From GCA-002727615 sp964442655 (GTDB taxonomy: Bacteria > Pseudomonadota > Alphaproteobacteria > TMED109): a DNA stretch of 64,000 nt. The notes under the pieces are model-generated. The model searched no databases. It had not been told where the DNA came from and saw nothing but the letters and a program-made list of their open reading frames with translations. Positions 34,216 to 42,940 of the stretch are shown here, one piece after another; position 1 is the stretch's first letter, and each line of letters starts with the position of its first letter. A program made the translations under genes and the position numbers. The stretch spans positions 186,001-250,000 of the forward strand of contig CAYTZM010000001.1 in NCBI GenBank assembly GCA_964442655.1, given 5' to 3'.

Positions 34216-35477
34216 GAGCTAATCTTCGTTTTTACTACAGAGATAGCGTTATCCCATCCTTCTTTTGCTTTAGGATAAGTAATTTTGCATAGATATATTC
34301 CCGATAGTATTAATACAGAGAATATTAACCAAGAAGTAACCCCATTTGCATTAAATTCTGTCCAAAAGATTATAACTTCACCTTCACCTTTTGATATAAG
34401 AGATTTAAAATAAAGCATTTCTATAATTCCAATTAATCCAATTACAGCTATTAGGGTACTTCCAATGGCAGATGAATAAGGTTTGATTAACGCTAATAAT
34501 AATGATTTGTTGGTTCTAGCTATAGGACCATGCATTACAATAAGACCAGCTAATCCTCCAGGGGCAAAAGCTACTATGACAGAAAAAGTTACTCCTAGGT
34601 ATAGTAACCAGGCCTCTGTTATATCTAGTAGAACAGAATCCAAATATGTTAAACCAATGGCACCTATTACGGGACCTAAAAAATGCCCTACGCCCCCGAT
34701 AAAGGCCATAAATAAAACTTGTCCTGACTGTACTATACTAACCGATTCAAATCCAATGTGCTCATAATTAATAGCGTGAAGACTTCCTGCTGCCCCTGCA
34801 AACGTCGCTGATAAGGTGAAAGCTATCCATCGAACGTGTCTAACATTATATCCAATAAATGCGGCTCTTTCAGGATTGTCTCTAACAGCATTACTCATTC
34901 TTCCGAAAGGTGTTTTTGTAAGAAGAAACATTAGTACGACAGTAAGTAATGTCCAAAATAATATTAAATAATAAACTTCTATTTGAGGACCAAAAGAAAT
35001 TCCTATTGGCTCAGGTCCTACAACTCTATCGGTTTGAATACCATCTTCACCATTAAAAAATATAACAAAAATTAATGTTAAAGCAGTAGCCATTTCACAA
35101 AAACCTAAGGAGATCATGGCAAAAGCGGTTCCTGCTCTACGTGTAGAAAGGTACCCTATAATTACTCCTAGAAAAGCTCCAACTATAGCTCCTATAATAG
35201 GAAATAAAACTATTGGAAAATAAGGAATTAATTCTTCACCTATTCCATTTAAGACGTGCACAGAAACATATCCAGCAAATCCAAAATATATTGCATGGCC
35301 AAAGGAAAGCATTCCTCCTTGTCCCAGTAACATATTGTATGCAACTGTAAACATTACCAGAACACCCATTTTTGAGAGAAGAGTAAGTGCAAAATAGGAA
35401 TCAAACACCATAGGCAATACTGCGGCAATTGCTGCTAAAACTATCCATGATGAAATTGATCTTAAAGAAGATACCAT
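34212..35477 (-). CDS. livM: Liv-type ABC transporter permease (LivM-like)
   Basis: This ~421-residue integral membrane protein has about ten hydrophobic segments. The LivM core GQGGMLSFGHAIYFGFAGY is followed by the ATPase-docking loop TKTPFGRMSNAVRDNPERAAFIGYN and GQVLFMAFIGGVGHFLGPVIGA. The longer frame (35507) would overlap livH; ATG 35477 begins one base after the livH stop. The C-terminal ~90 residues form additional membrane helices beyond the usual LivM length. It imports a small organic solute together with LivH. Confidence 0.86.
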   Translation of the reverse strand: MVSSLRSISSWIVLAAIAAVLPMVFDSYFALTLLSKMGVLVMFTVAYNMLLGQGGMLSFGHAIYFGFAGYVSVHVLNGIGEELIPYFPIVLFPIIGAIVGAFLGVIIGYLSTRRAGTAFAMISLGFCEMATALTLIFVIFFNGEDGIQTDRVVGPEPIGISFGPQIEVYYLILFWTLLTVVLMFLLTKTPFGRMSNAVRDNPERAAFIGYNVRHVRWIAFTLSATFAGAAGSLHAINYEHIGFESVSIVQSGQVLFMAFIGGVGHFLGPVIGAIGLTYLDSVLLDITEAWLLYLGVTFSVIVAFAPGGLAGLIVMHGPIARTNKSLLLALIKPYSSAIGSTLIAVIGLIGIIEMLYFKSLISKGEGEVIIFWTEFNANGVTSWLIFSVLILSGIYLCKITYPKAKEGWDNAISVVKTKISS

Positions 35478-35478
35478 A

Positions 35479-36426
35479 TTATACGTCCCTTGTTCCGAAT
35501 AAACCACGTGGTCTAGCTATAAGCATCACCACTAGAAGTAGGTATGGAAGTATTGGAGCTAGTGTGGCAATAGTCAGATCAACAAAAATGTGCCATAAAC
35601 TTTCTGCATCCAACGAAAAGCCAAGAAATTCAATGAGATTGTTTAGAGAATAATCAAGTGATATAGCAAATGTTTGTATCAGCCCTATTAGAAGGGAAGC
35701 AACCAATGCGCCTTTAAGAGACCCCAAACCACCTACAACTATAACAACGAATACTATCGGTCCCAGAAATAATGCCATTGAAGGATCTGTTCCTAAGGTG
35801 TTTCCCGCTAGAACTCCTGCTAACCCAGCTAGTGCACAACCTAATCCAAATACCATCATAAAGACTCTAGGTACGTTATGCCCCAAAGAAGAAACTATTT
35901 CAGGATGAGTTAGAGCTGCTTTTATAATTAATCCAGCTCTAGTTTTTGTTAAAACAAAAAATAGTCCCACAAATATTCCTATAGAAACAGCGAGAGTAAA
36001 CATTTGGTATGCTGGATATGACATACCCATAATAGTAAATAGAGAAAAATCCATACTTGACGGTATGTGATAACCTACAGGAACTTTTCCCCAGACCATT
36101 TGCACTATTTCTTCAATTATGTAAAAGAGACCAAATGTAAATAGAAGTTCTGCCACATGCCCAAATTTATGTACGCGACGTAGTCCATATTTTTCTACTA
36201 AGGCCCCGACAAAAGCAATTATAATGGGAGCAATAAATAAAGCAGGGTAAAACCCTACAAATTCACTAATTTGATAAGCAAAATATGCACCAAGCATAAA
36301 AAAGGAAGCATGTGCAAAATTTAATACGCCCATCATTCCAAATATAAGTGTTAAGCCACTTGACAACATAAACAATAGCATTCCATAAAGAACACCATTG
36401 AATATATTAAAAAGTATTGCGTCCAT
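35479..36426 (-). CDS. livH: Liv-type ABC transporter permease (LivH-like)
   Basis: This 315-residue polytopic protein has roughly eight hydrophobic segments. Typical LivH sequences are GVLYGMLLFMLSSGLTLIFGMMGVLNFAHASFFMLGAY near the N-terminus, the docking loop TKTRAGLIIKAALTHPEIVSSLGHN, and the glycine-rich FVVIVVGGLGSLKGALVASLLIG. It pairs with LivM to form the inner-membrane channel. It lies 29 bases downstream of the binding-protein gene. Confidence 0.88.
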   Translation of the reverse strand: MDAILFNIFNGVLYGMLLFMLSSGLTLIFGMMGVLNFAHASFFMLGAYFAYQISEFVGFYPALFIAPIIIAFVGALVEKYGLRRVHKFGHVAELLFTFGLFYIIEEIVQMVWGKVPVGYHIPSSMDFSLFTIMGMSYPAYQMFTLAVSIGIFVGLFFVLTKTRAGLIIKAALTHPEIVSSLGHNVPRVFMMVFGLGCALAGLAGVLAGNTLGTDPSMALFLGPIVFVVIVVGGLGSLKGALVASLLIGLIQTFAISLDYSLNNLIEFLGFSLDAESLWHIFVDLTIATLAPILPYLLLVVMLIARPRGLFGTRDV

Positions 36427-36455
36427 TTTAAATTCCTAAAAAATAAATATAAAAA

Positions 36456-37721
36456 TTAAGATTTTTTAGGTCTTTTCATTTCGCAAGTGCTAGGTAACGT
36501 AATATCTTCTTTATTTACCCATCCGTCAGTCTTGTAACCCATTCCATAATTTTGACCATTATAAACAAATGTTTTTCCAACATCCTCTGATATATGACTA
36601 ATAACCATATCAAAATGCATTTGATGATCTTTAGCTCTCATATATACCTCTCCCTTTGCTCCTCTAGATTTCATTCCTTCTAAAGCAAAACCAACGGCAG
36701 TAGGGTTATCAGTTCCAGCTTTTTCAAGCGCAGTAGCAAACATATCTAACATCCATCTTTGTCTATCTGCATAAGGGCTTTTATTAGAATATGCTGTATA
36801 TTCAGCTTCTATTTCTTGTAGCCATGCAGGATGATTAGGGTCATTTTCATTACTTTCAGTTATTTGAAGAATAGGAGTAAAAGTTGAAATCTTAGCACCC
36901 ATTGCATTCATAGCATTTGGAATACCAGCATAGATAGAGTAATATTTTACTTTAAGTTGGGCATTAGCTCCAGCAGTAATCATGCGGGCAGCATCAGGAC
37001 CCCAGTTTCCTGTTAAAATTGTATCGGCACCACTTGCAACAAATTTTGCAATATATGGAGTAAAATCTAATACTTTTCCAAAAGGGACTATTAACTCGTC
37101 TCCAACAATTTCAATATGAGGTGCTCTTTCAGGAAGAAGTCTTTGAGCTGCGGCTTGAAAGGACTGTCCATAAGCATAATTTTGATTAATTAAATAAACT
37201 TTCTTTACATCTGGGTCACTTGCCATTTTTGTAATTAAGCCTGCAACTTTCATATCAACATTAGCATCAAATCTAAAATGATAGAAATCACATAACTCAT
37301 TAGTAAAAGAGGTTGTTACTGCAGAATGATTTAAAAACATAATTTCTTTTCCTGGATTTCTTTTATTATGTTTTTTGAGAGTTTTAATAATATTTAATGC
37401 GTGATTAGAACCTACGCCTTGAGAGACATATCTAATATCCTGATCTATAACTTTTCTAAGTTGTTGAATTGTTTTTTCAGCTACCATTTGATTATCAAAA
37501 GGCACAATTTCTATATGTCTACCACCAAGCACTCCTCCAGCATTGTTAATTCTTTCAGCAAAAAATTCCATACCTTCAATTAGATCTAATCCTATTGCGG
37601 CTAAAGGACCTGACATTGGTTCTATTAAAGCAATTTTTATTGTATCAGCAGATTTTGCTGAAATTGTAAAATTAAAAATTGCGAATGATATTAAAATTAT
37701 TTTTATAAATTTAGTTAACAT
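36456..37721 (-). CDS. Liv-type ABC transporter substrate-binding protein
   Basis: This ~421-residue periplasmic binding protein (peripla_BP_6 type) has a signal peptide (MLTKFIKIILISFAIFNFTISAKSA). The mature start IKIALIEPMSGPLAAIGLDLIEGMEFFAERINNAGGVLGG is typical. Two lobes follow, with KKVYLINQNYAYGQSFQ and ADTILTGNWGPDAARMI as family landmarks. Start 37721 has GAGAGGATC before it, unlike the longer frame at 37754. It is the first gene of the importer. The ligand could be a branched-chain amino acid, an amide, or an aromatic or hydroxy acid; the nearby FCS-type ligase makes an aromatic acid worth testing. Confidence 0.86.
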   Translation of the reverse strand: MLTKFIKIILISFAIFNFTISAKSADTIKIALIEPMSGPLAAIGLDLIEGMEFFAERINNAGGVLGGRHIEIVPFDNQMVAEKTIQQLRKVIDQDIRYVSQGVGSNHALNIIKTLKKHNKRNPGKEIMFLNHSAVTTSFTNELCDFYHFRFDANVDMKVAGLITKMASDPDVKKVYLINQNYAYGQSFQAAAQRLLPERAPHIEIVGDELIVPFGKVLDFTPYIAKFVASGADTILTGNWGPDAARMITAGANAQLKVKYYSIYAGIPNAMNAMGAKISTFTPILQITESNENDPNHPAWLQEIEAEYTAYSNKSPYADRQRWMLDMFATALEKAGTDNPTAVGFALEGMKSRGAKGEVYMRAKDHQMHFDMVISHISEDVGKTFVYNGQNYGMGYKTDGWVNKEDITLPSTCEMKRPKKS

Positions 37722-37816
37722 TTTGTTGATCCTCTCCCATAATTGTAAAAGCATAGACGATCATACTACATTGGCTAGTTTAAAGTTCAATATATTTTTT
37801 AAATAAGGAGATATTT

Positions 37817-38614
37817 ATGAAACTTAATAAATTGTTTTCAGTAGAAAAAAAAATAGTACTTATTACAGGAGGATCTAGAGGGATAGGAGAAATGATCGCT
37901 TCTGGATTTTGTGCAAATGGAGCTAAAGTATATATCACAGCAAGGTCTGAGTCAGTAGTTAAAGAAACTGCAAACAAATTATCAGACAAATATAGTTGTG
38001 ATTGTATAGGAATTACTTCTGATATTTCTTCTATAGAAGGTATAAAAAATCTTTCAGAAGCAATTAAGAAAGATGAAAATAAAATAGATGTATTAGTTAA
38101 TAATGCGGGAGCAGCATGGGGTGCCTCTTTAGAAGAATTTCCTGAAATAGGATGGGATAAAGTTATGGATTTATGTGTAAAATCAATGTTTTTTCTTACA
38201 CAAAGTTTATTGCCTTTATTAATTAGTGCCTCTAATAAAGTTGATCCTTCAAGGGTTATAAATATTGGTTCTATAGATGGTATTAATAAACCTGAATTTA
38301 ACAATTTTTCTTACAGTGCAGCTAAATCTGCTGTACATCATATGACTAGGGTGTTAGCAGCGGAATTAGTTAAAAAAAATGTAATAGTAAATGCTATTGC
38401 TCCAGGACCTTTTCCGAGTAAAATGTTAGGAACAGCTGTAGAATTTAATTATACTGAATTAGAATCTAAAAATCCTCGTGGCAGAATAGGGACTCCTGAA
38501 GATATAGCTGGATTATCAATATTTTTAGCATCTAGGGCAGGTGCATTTACAATAGGAGAGGTTATTACTTGTGATGGAGGTTTAGTAGCATCTGCAGGAC
38601 ATGATTTAAGATAA
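37817..38614 (+). CDS. short-chain dehydrogenase/reductase (SDR)
   Basis: This 265-residue classical SDR has the cofactor motif VLITGGSRGIGEMIASGF (residues ~14-31), NNAG near residue 96, the catalytic Ser in INIGSIDG, and YSAAKSA with the intact Y-x-x-x-K. The closing ITCDGGLVASAG is typical. It is divergent from the Liv binding-protein gene across 95 bases and has a strong AAGGAGAT ribosome site. Its 3' end overlaps the convergent GST-like gene by nine bases. It is annotated at family level only; the sterol, acyl or polyol substrate is unknown. Confidence 0.87.
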   Translation: MKLNKLFSVEKKIVLITGGSRGIGEMIASGFCANGAKVYITARSESVVKETANKLSDKYSCDCIGITSDISSIEGIKNLSEAIKKDENKIDVLVNNAGAAWGASLEEFPEIGWDKVMDLCVKSMFFLTQSLLPLLISASNKVDPSRVINIGSIDGINKPEFNNFSYSAAKSAVHHMTRVLAAELVKKNVIVNAIAPGPFPSKMLGTAVEFNYTELESKNPRGRIGTPEDIAGLSIFLASRAGAFTIGEVITCDGGLVASAGHDLR

Positions 38615-39415
38615 TTTTTTTTCGATACTTTCAAGGTAAGGCTTAGCATCTATATTAAAATTAGGATTATTTCTTAATTTTTGAAAATGCTTATTGGAAA
38701 AAGTAAAAGTATTTAATCCTAACTCATTAATTATTGAATTATTTAATTTGTTTTTAATTGGTATAATTTCTCTATAAAATAATGAATATTCACAGAAGAA
38801 GCAAATATCTGCCAAGGTGATTTTATTTCCAATTATAAAATTATTTTTACTTTCTTTCAGGGCAATTTCAATACCCGTCATATAATTTACATAAGCTTCT
38901 TTTGCTTCTTTTCTAATAGATTTGTTAACTGAGTTATTATTAATTGCTAATAAATATTTTTGAGACGATCTCGCAAAGATAAGAGATGTATCTAGGAAAC
39001 TATCTATCCTGGATGTTTCATAAGGGTTTGTACCATAAATAGTGTTATTTTTAGTTTTTAGTCTAGCTACCAATCTCATGATACTATTGGATTCAAATAT
39101 CCCTATTTTGCCATCAGGACTGAAGGCTGCCGGAATTGTTCCATAAGGATGTGCTTTTAAAAATTCTTCTGTTTTATAAAGTTTAATAGAAAAGCCTGTT
39201 TTTCCTTTTGTTGTTTTGTTTGCAAGTTTTAACTTATCTTCACTGGTCAAAGGTCTGGCATCAAAATCCCACAGCCAATCCTTGATTGCAGTTGGTTTGG
39301 TTCCCCTAATTTCAATATTTAAATCTAATAATCTTGCGGTAATACTAGATTTCCAAATTCTAGGAGTAGGTAAATAGCAAAATATTCTTAGTAAAGGTTT
39401 TGTTTTTTTTACCAT
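38606..39415 (-). CDS. glutathione S-transferase-like protein
   Basis: This 269-residue protein has a degenerate thioredoxin-fold N-terminal domain (LRIFCYLPTPRIWKSSITARLL), with the cis-Pro region GTIPAAFSPDG and the ES-N motif GIFESNSIMRLVARL near residue 115, followed by a helical domain with NFIIGNKITLADICFF. An insert rich in Lys/Trp (residues ~40-75) separates the first strand from the cis-Pro loop, making the N-terminal domain longer than usual. It ends a five-gene operon with another GST. Chemistry unknown. Confidence 0.75.
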   Translation of the reverse strand: MVKKTKPLLRIFCYLPTPRIWKSSITARLLDLNIEIRGTKPTAIKDWLWDFDARPLTSEDKLKLANKTTKGKTGFSIKLYKTEEFLKAHPYGTIPAAFSPDGKIGIFESNSIMRLVARLKTKNNTIYGTNPYETSRIDSFLDTSLIFARSSQKYLLAINNNSVNKSIRKEAKEAYVNYMTGIEIALKESKNNFIIGNKITLADICFFCEYSLFYREIIPIKNKLNNSIINELGLNTFTFSNKHFQKLRNNPNFNIDAKPYLESIEKKLS

Positions 39416-40125
39416 TTTTCAATATCCGGTCTTAATTCTATATCAAAAGACCAAGCTGATCGAGCTTGATGTGCAACGTGATAGATTTCATTTGCTATAT
39501 CAGTTGGTTTGCAAAAAAAATCGTCATTTTTATCCGCTGCAAATATAGGTCTAGTTCTAGGTGTATCTATAGCTGCATCTACTAATACATAAGCAACATG
39601 GACGCCTTTAGGTCCTAATTCTCTTGCTAAGGATTGTGCCAAAATTCTTTGTGCTGCTTTTGTGGGAGCAAAATATATAAAATCTGGCTTTCCTCTTAAT
39701 GCAGAGGTGTTTCCTGTAATTATTATTGAGCCAGATTTATTTTTTATCATATTAGGAGCTAAGGCTCTTGCAAAATATAATAATGATTTTGTATTTACAT
39801 TAAAGTTTCTATCAAGCCTTTCAGGGTTATCGCTCAAAAAGGATCCAGCTAAACCTCCATCTGCAACGCCGGCTACGGCATTATGAATAAATATGTCTGC
39901 ATTTCCTACTTCATTGATTATTTTAGAACAAGTGCTAGAAATCTCGTTCATGTTTGATACATCACACTTATATGCAAAAGAATTAGGTATTTCTTCTTCA
40001 AGATTTTTAATATAATCAAAATTCCTTGCAAGCATTATAATTTTATATCCATTATCAGAAAATTTTTTAGCACAGGCTGTACCAGTTCCTGGTCCAACTC
40101 CAGCTATTAAACAAATTTTAGACAT
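39409..40125 (-). CDS. atypical SDR-family protein lacking the catalytic tyrosine
   Basis: This 238-residue Rossmann-fold protein has the nucleotide motif CLIAGVGPGTGTACAKKF (residues ~5-22), HNAV in place of NNAG (81-84), and the catalytic region FIYFAPTKAAQRI. The lysine is K156; the residue four places before it is F152, not Tyr, with Y151 one place off. The same Phe is seen in a recurrent SDR subgroup with FAPxK and RELGPKGVHVAYV, so this is a lineage feature rather than a mutation. It may bind NAD(P) with altered chemistry. The stop overlaps the GST-like start. Confidence 0.82.
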   Translation of the reverse strand: MSKICLIAGVGPGTGTACAKKFSDNGYKIIMLARNFDYIKNLEEEIPNSFAYKCDVSNMNEISSTCSKIINEVGNADIFIHNAVAGVADGGLAGSFLSDNPERLDRNFNVNTKSLLYFARALAPNMIKNKSGSIIITGNTSALRGKPDFIYFAPTKAAQRILAQSLARELGPKGVHVAYVLVDAAIDTPRTRPIFAADKNDDFFCKPTDIANEIYHVAHQARSAWSFDIELRPDIEKW

Positions 40126-40140
40126 TTTATCTCCTTAAAT

Positions 40141-40749
40141 TTAGTCTTTTTTAATTATTGTATCTATGAAAGAATTTCTATTTTTAAAATTTTCATAAAT
40201 TTTAACTAAATTATTTCTATTTTTTTTCCATTCTTCATCAGGAAAAACATTATCTAATACAAGACAGGAAAGGCCTATTGTTACATGGAGCTTGGTAAAA
40301 GTATTAGAAAAAGTATTAGATTGTTCTTCTAATAAATCTAAAGTTCTTATAGCTCTACCTTGTTCATGTTTGATTCCATCAGGGTAATGAAATTCTTTTG
40401 GTTTATATATATTTTCTCTTGCTCTTGAAACAATAGATTCAAATGTTTGTGATGCAATAGAATCTAAGGCGTATATTTTCCAATATGTTTTTTCATCTTG
40501 AGGAATAAAAGTGCTACTACTATTTTGTTTTTCTAGATAATTACAAATAGCCATTGATTCTACTATTTTAAATCCTTCATCAGTTTCAAGAGTTGGCACC
40601 ATTCCATTAGGGTTATGTTCCATAATAAGAGCATCTTTAGATCTGGTTGTTGTGATAACTTCTTTAATTTTATTAATAATATTTAGCTCTCGTGCAATGA
40701 TTCTACATTTTCTAGCTATAGGAGAAGTCACTGTATAAAAAAGTTTCAT
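40141..40749 (-). CDS. glutathione S-transferase family protein
   Basis: This 202-residue GST begins MKLFYTVTSPIARKCRIIARELN, with Ser in the first loop (TSP) as the likely thiolate-stabilising residue of the zeta/beta-like type. It has GMVPTLETDEG and VESMAICNYLE for glutathione binding (near residue 66), then a helical C-terminal domain (FTKLHVTIGLSCLVLDNV). It overlaps the thioesterase gene by four bases. Substrate unknown; conjugation or glutathione-dependent ether or thioester cleavage are possibilities. Confidence 0.86.
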   Translation of the reverse strand: MKLFYTVTSPIARKCRIIARELNIINKIKEVITTTRSKDALIMEHNPNGMVPTLETDEGFKIVESMAICNYLEKQNSSSTFIPQDEKTYWKIYALDSIASQTFESIVSRARENIYKPKEFHYPDGIKHEQGRAIRTLDLLEEQSNTFSNTFTKLHVTIGLSCLVLDNVFPDEEWKKNRNNLVKIYENFKNRNSFIDTIIKKD

Positions 40750-41195
40750 GATTTTTGTATTCCTTTCTCTCTATTAATTTTTTGCCATATTCCTTCAGCA
40801 GTAAATACTAATTGTTTTTCTAATGTGAGTTCTACTCTTACAAATATAGCTTTTCTACCAGCTTTGAGGGCTTTCCCTTTTCCTTCTACCCAACTTCCTA
40901 AAGGAACTGGTCTTATAAAATTTGTATTTAAATTTGCAGTGACACTAGGACCTTCACCTGCTTTTGCAGCAATATATCCACCAATTGTATCTACAAATGC
41001 CATTAATAATCCGCCATGGGCGACTCCGTTTAAGTTTGAATGATGTTCAAATATCCTAATGCCAAGAGTAATATCTGGGTATCGTCCTCTTATGAAATAT
41101 GGACCTATACGATCAGTAAACATTCCATCTCTAGACTCATATAATTTAAAATCAGAAGGAGCGTTTGCCTTTTTTATATATTCTTCTTTGTACAT
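40746..41195 (-). CDS. PaaI-type hotdog-fold thioesterase
   Basis: This 149-residue protein has the PaaI/YbgC-like hotdog signature NGVAHGGLLMAFVDTIGGYIA (residues ~55-76), with the HGG turn that positions the CoA thioester, then ANLNTNFIRPVPLGSWVEGKGK. Such enzymes hydrolyse aryl- or acyl-CoA esters in the cytosol. Three bases separate it from the upstream enolase-superfamily gene and it overlaps the next GST gene, so it is translated as part of the same unit. Confidence 0.85.
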   Translation of the reverse strand: MYKEEYIKKANAPSDFKLYESRDGMFTDRIGPYFIRGRYPDITLGIRIFEHHSNLNGVAHGGLLMAFVDTIGGYIAAKAGEGPSVTANLNTNFIRPVPLGSWVEGKGKALKAGRKAIFVRVELTLEKQLVFTAEGIWQKINREKGIQKS

Positions 41196-41198
41196 GGA

Positions 41199-42287
41199 TT
41201 AATCGATTTTATATTCTTTTAATTTATCAAAGTTAAAAGTGAATCCAATTCCTGGTTTATTAGGAGCTATCCCAAACCCTTCTTTCATTTGTAAAGGGCT
41301 AGAAATATATTTTTCTATTCCAAATGCATGTACCTCCATATATGCCGCATTAGGACAAGCAGCTAATAAATGAATATGCACATCATGAGCTCCGTGCGAC
41401 ATAACGGGTAAATTATAAGCTTCAGCTAATTTAGCAATTTTCATAAATGGTGTAAATCCACCGCAGGTAGTATAGTCAGGCTCAGGAAAATCAACACCAT
41501 TATAGTAAAATAATTGTTGAAACTCCTGCAAAGTATGTAAATTTTCTCCAGATGCAAGTGGGGTAGTTCCATTATTTTTTAGATAGGCATAGCCTCTATA
41601 ATCATCTGGAGTAATAGGTTCTTCAAGCCAAGTTAAGTTAAAGTTACCCAATTCATTTGATGCTTTTAAAGCTTGATCAACTCTCCATGCTTCATTGGCA
41701 TCAGCCATAAGTTCAATATCATCTCCAATATGCTTTCTCATGGCTTCTACTCTAGAAATATCCTCTTTAAGCGTCTCTCTTCCTAGCCGCATTTTTATAG
41801 CCTTGTATCCTTCTTCAATATTTTTTGTAGCATTATCAAGTATTTGTTCTATATGAAAATTTAAATCTATATTTCCTGCATATACTTTTACTTTTGGATC
41901 ATATCCGCCAAGAATTTTCCAAAGGGGTGTTTTTAATCTATTTCCAAGTAAATCCCAAAGTGCTGCATCCACGGCAGAGATAGCCAAACTTACGGGACCT
42001 CCTCTACCTGCATAATGTGTTTTTTTCCACATTTGTTTCCATAGGTATTCAATACGAGTTGAATCAGAATCAATTAGTATAGGTTTATAACTATCTTTAA
42101 CGATTCTTGATATTGCGGCACCTTGATTGCTATGCATCACTGTATAACCTTGTCCTTCGTTTCCATCTTCATCAGTGAGTTTTACTATTACTAAACCAAA
42201 TCCTGTCATGAGACCTGCGGCATATGCTTTTACTGGGGTTGGTAAAGGTATCGTGTAGGTAAAAATTTCAACATTTTTTATATTCAT
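41199..42287 (-). CDS. mandelate racemase/muconate lactonizing enzyme family protein
   Basis: This 362-residue enolase-superfamily enzyme has a capping domain (IPLPTPVKAYAAG...) and a TIM barrel with KAIKMRLGRE (K-M-R in the Lys-x-Lys/Arg base position), metal ligands in ELMADANEAW, TWLEEP and ASGENLH, and a late SHGAHDVHIHLLAACPNAAYMEVH in which a His could act as second base. Family members dehydrate or epimerise acid sugars or aromatic hydroxy acids. It is the first gene of the minus-strand operon that includes the thioesterase, SDR and GSTs. Confidence 0.86.
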   Translation of the reverse strand: MNIKNVEIFTYTIPLPTPVKAYAAGLMTGFGLVIVKLTDEDGNEGQGYTVMHSNQGAAISRIVKDSYKPILIDSDSTRIEYLWKQMWKKTHYAGRGGPVSLAISAVDAALWDLLGNRLKTPLWKILGGYDPKVKVYAGNIDLNFHIEQILDNATKNIEEGYKAIKMRLGRETLKEDISRVEAMRKHIGDDIELMADANEAWRVDQALKASNELGNFNLTWLEEPITPDDYRGYAYLKNNGTTPLASGENLHTLQEFQQLFYYNGVDFPEPDYTTCGGFTPFMKIAKLAEAYNLPVMSHGAHDVHIHLLAACPNAAYMEVHAFGIEKYISSPLQMKEGFGIAPNKPGIGFTFNFDKLKEYKID

Positions 42288-42574
42288 AAATTTTCCTATA
42301 TATTTTACTTAATATATTGATTTTATTAGATAAAATATAAAATAGTTAAGCAAGTTATAATATTTTGTTAAATTAGTATACTCTAAAATTTATTGAATTG
42401 AAGTAATAATTTATTTAATTTTTTAAACATATTATTTTTGTATTTTTAAATTTATATTTTAATAAAGATTTTGGGTATATTTTTTTTGTAAATAGATTGT
42501 TTTTATTCTCATTTAGTTATACATAAGGGCTAAATAATTAATTTAAAAGTCAATTGATTAGGTTGAGGTAATTT
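42288..42574 (+). promoter_or_regulatory. nuo operon upstream region with candidate promoter
   Basis: This 287-base, extremely A/T-rich divergent spacer precedes nuoA. A possible sigma70-like pair is TTGTTT (42497-42502) and TATACA (42518-42523), but the 15-base spacing is short. The nuoA ribosome site TTGAGG is clear near 42562-42567. Upstream TATACT near 42377 is another possible -10. No RNA gene or open frame is apparent. Confidence 0.35.
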
Positions 42575-42940
42575 ATGGAAAAGATTTACATAGAATATTT
42601 GCCTATTGCAATTTTTATCGCTTTTGCTTTTGGGTTAGCTATTCTTTTTGCTTTTTCTTCTTGGTTAATTGGTAAACAACTTCCGGATTCGGAAAAATTA
42701 TCACCATATGAATGTGGTTTTGAACCATTTGAAGATGCAAGAATTCAATTTGATGTAAGGTTTTATTTAGTTGCAATTCTTTTTATAATTTTTGATTTAG
42801 AAGTTGCTTTTCTTTTTCCATGGGCAGTTGCATTGTCTGATATTGGTTTGTTTGGCTTTATCTCGATGATGATATTTTTATTTTTGTTAACTATTGGCTT
42901 TATATACGAGTGGAAAAAAGGCGCACTGGAGTGGGATTAA
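42575..42940 (+). CDS. nuoA: NADH-quinone oxidoreductase subunit A
   Basis: This 121-residue inner-membrane subunit of complex I has three transmembrane helices (roughly residues 10-32, 62-84, 90-112). The conserved LSPYECGFEPFEDARIQFDVRFYLVAILFIIFDLEVAFLFPWA block carries the Cys used in mammalian active/deactive switching. TTGAGG precedes the ATG. It is the first gene of a contiguous nuoA-N operon. It helps couple the quinone arm to the proton pumps. Confidence 0.97.
   Translation: MEKIYIEYLPIAIFIAFAFGLAILFAFSSWLIGKQLPDSEKLSPYECGFEPFEDARIQFDVRFYLVAILFIIFDLEVAFLFPWAVALSDIGLFGFISMMIFLFLLTIGFIYEWKKGALEWD

Noticed and set aside
37780..38304. 174-codon minus-strand open frame opposite the SDR gene
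   Set aside because: The plus-strand SDR has complete cofactor and catalytic motifs and a strong ribosome site; the opposite frame has a low-complexity, Ser/Ile-rich sequence with no recognisable domain.
38606..40749. Naming the GST/SDR genes ligD, ligE or ligF
   Set aside because: The resemblance is in gene content only; no residue-level signature of beta-etherases or the C-alpha dehydrogenase could be seen.
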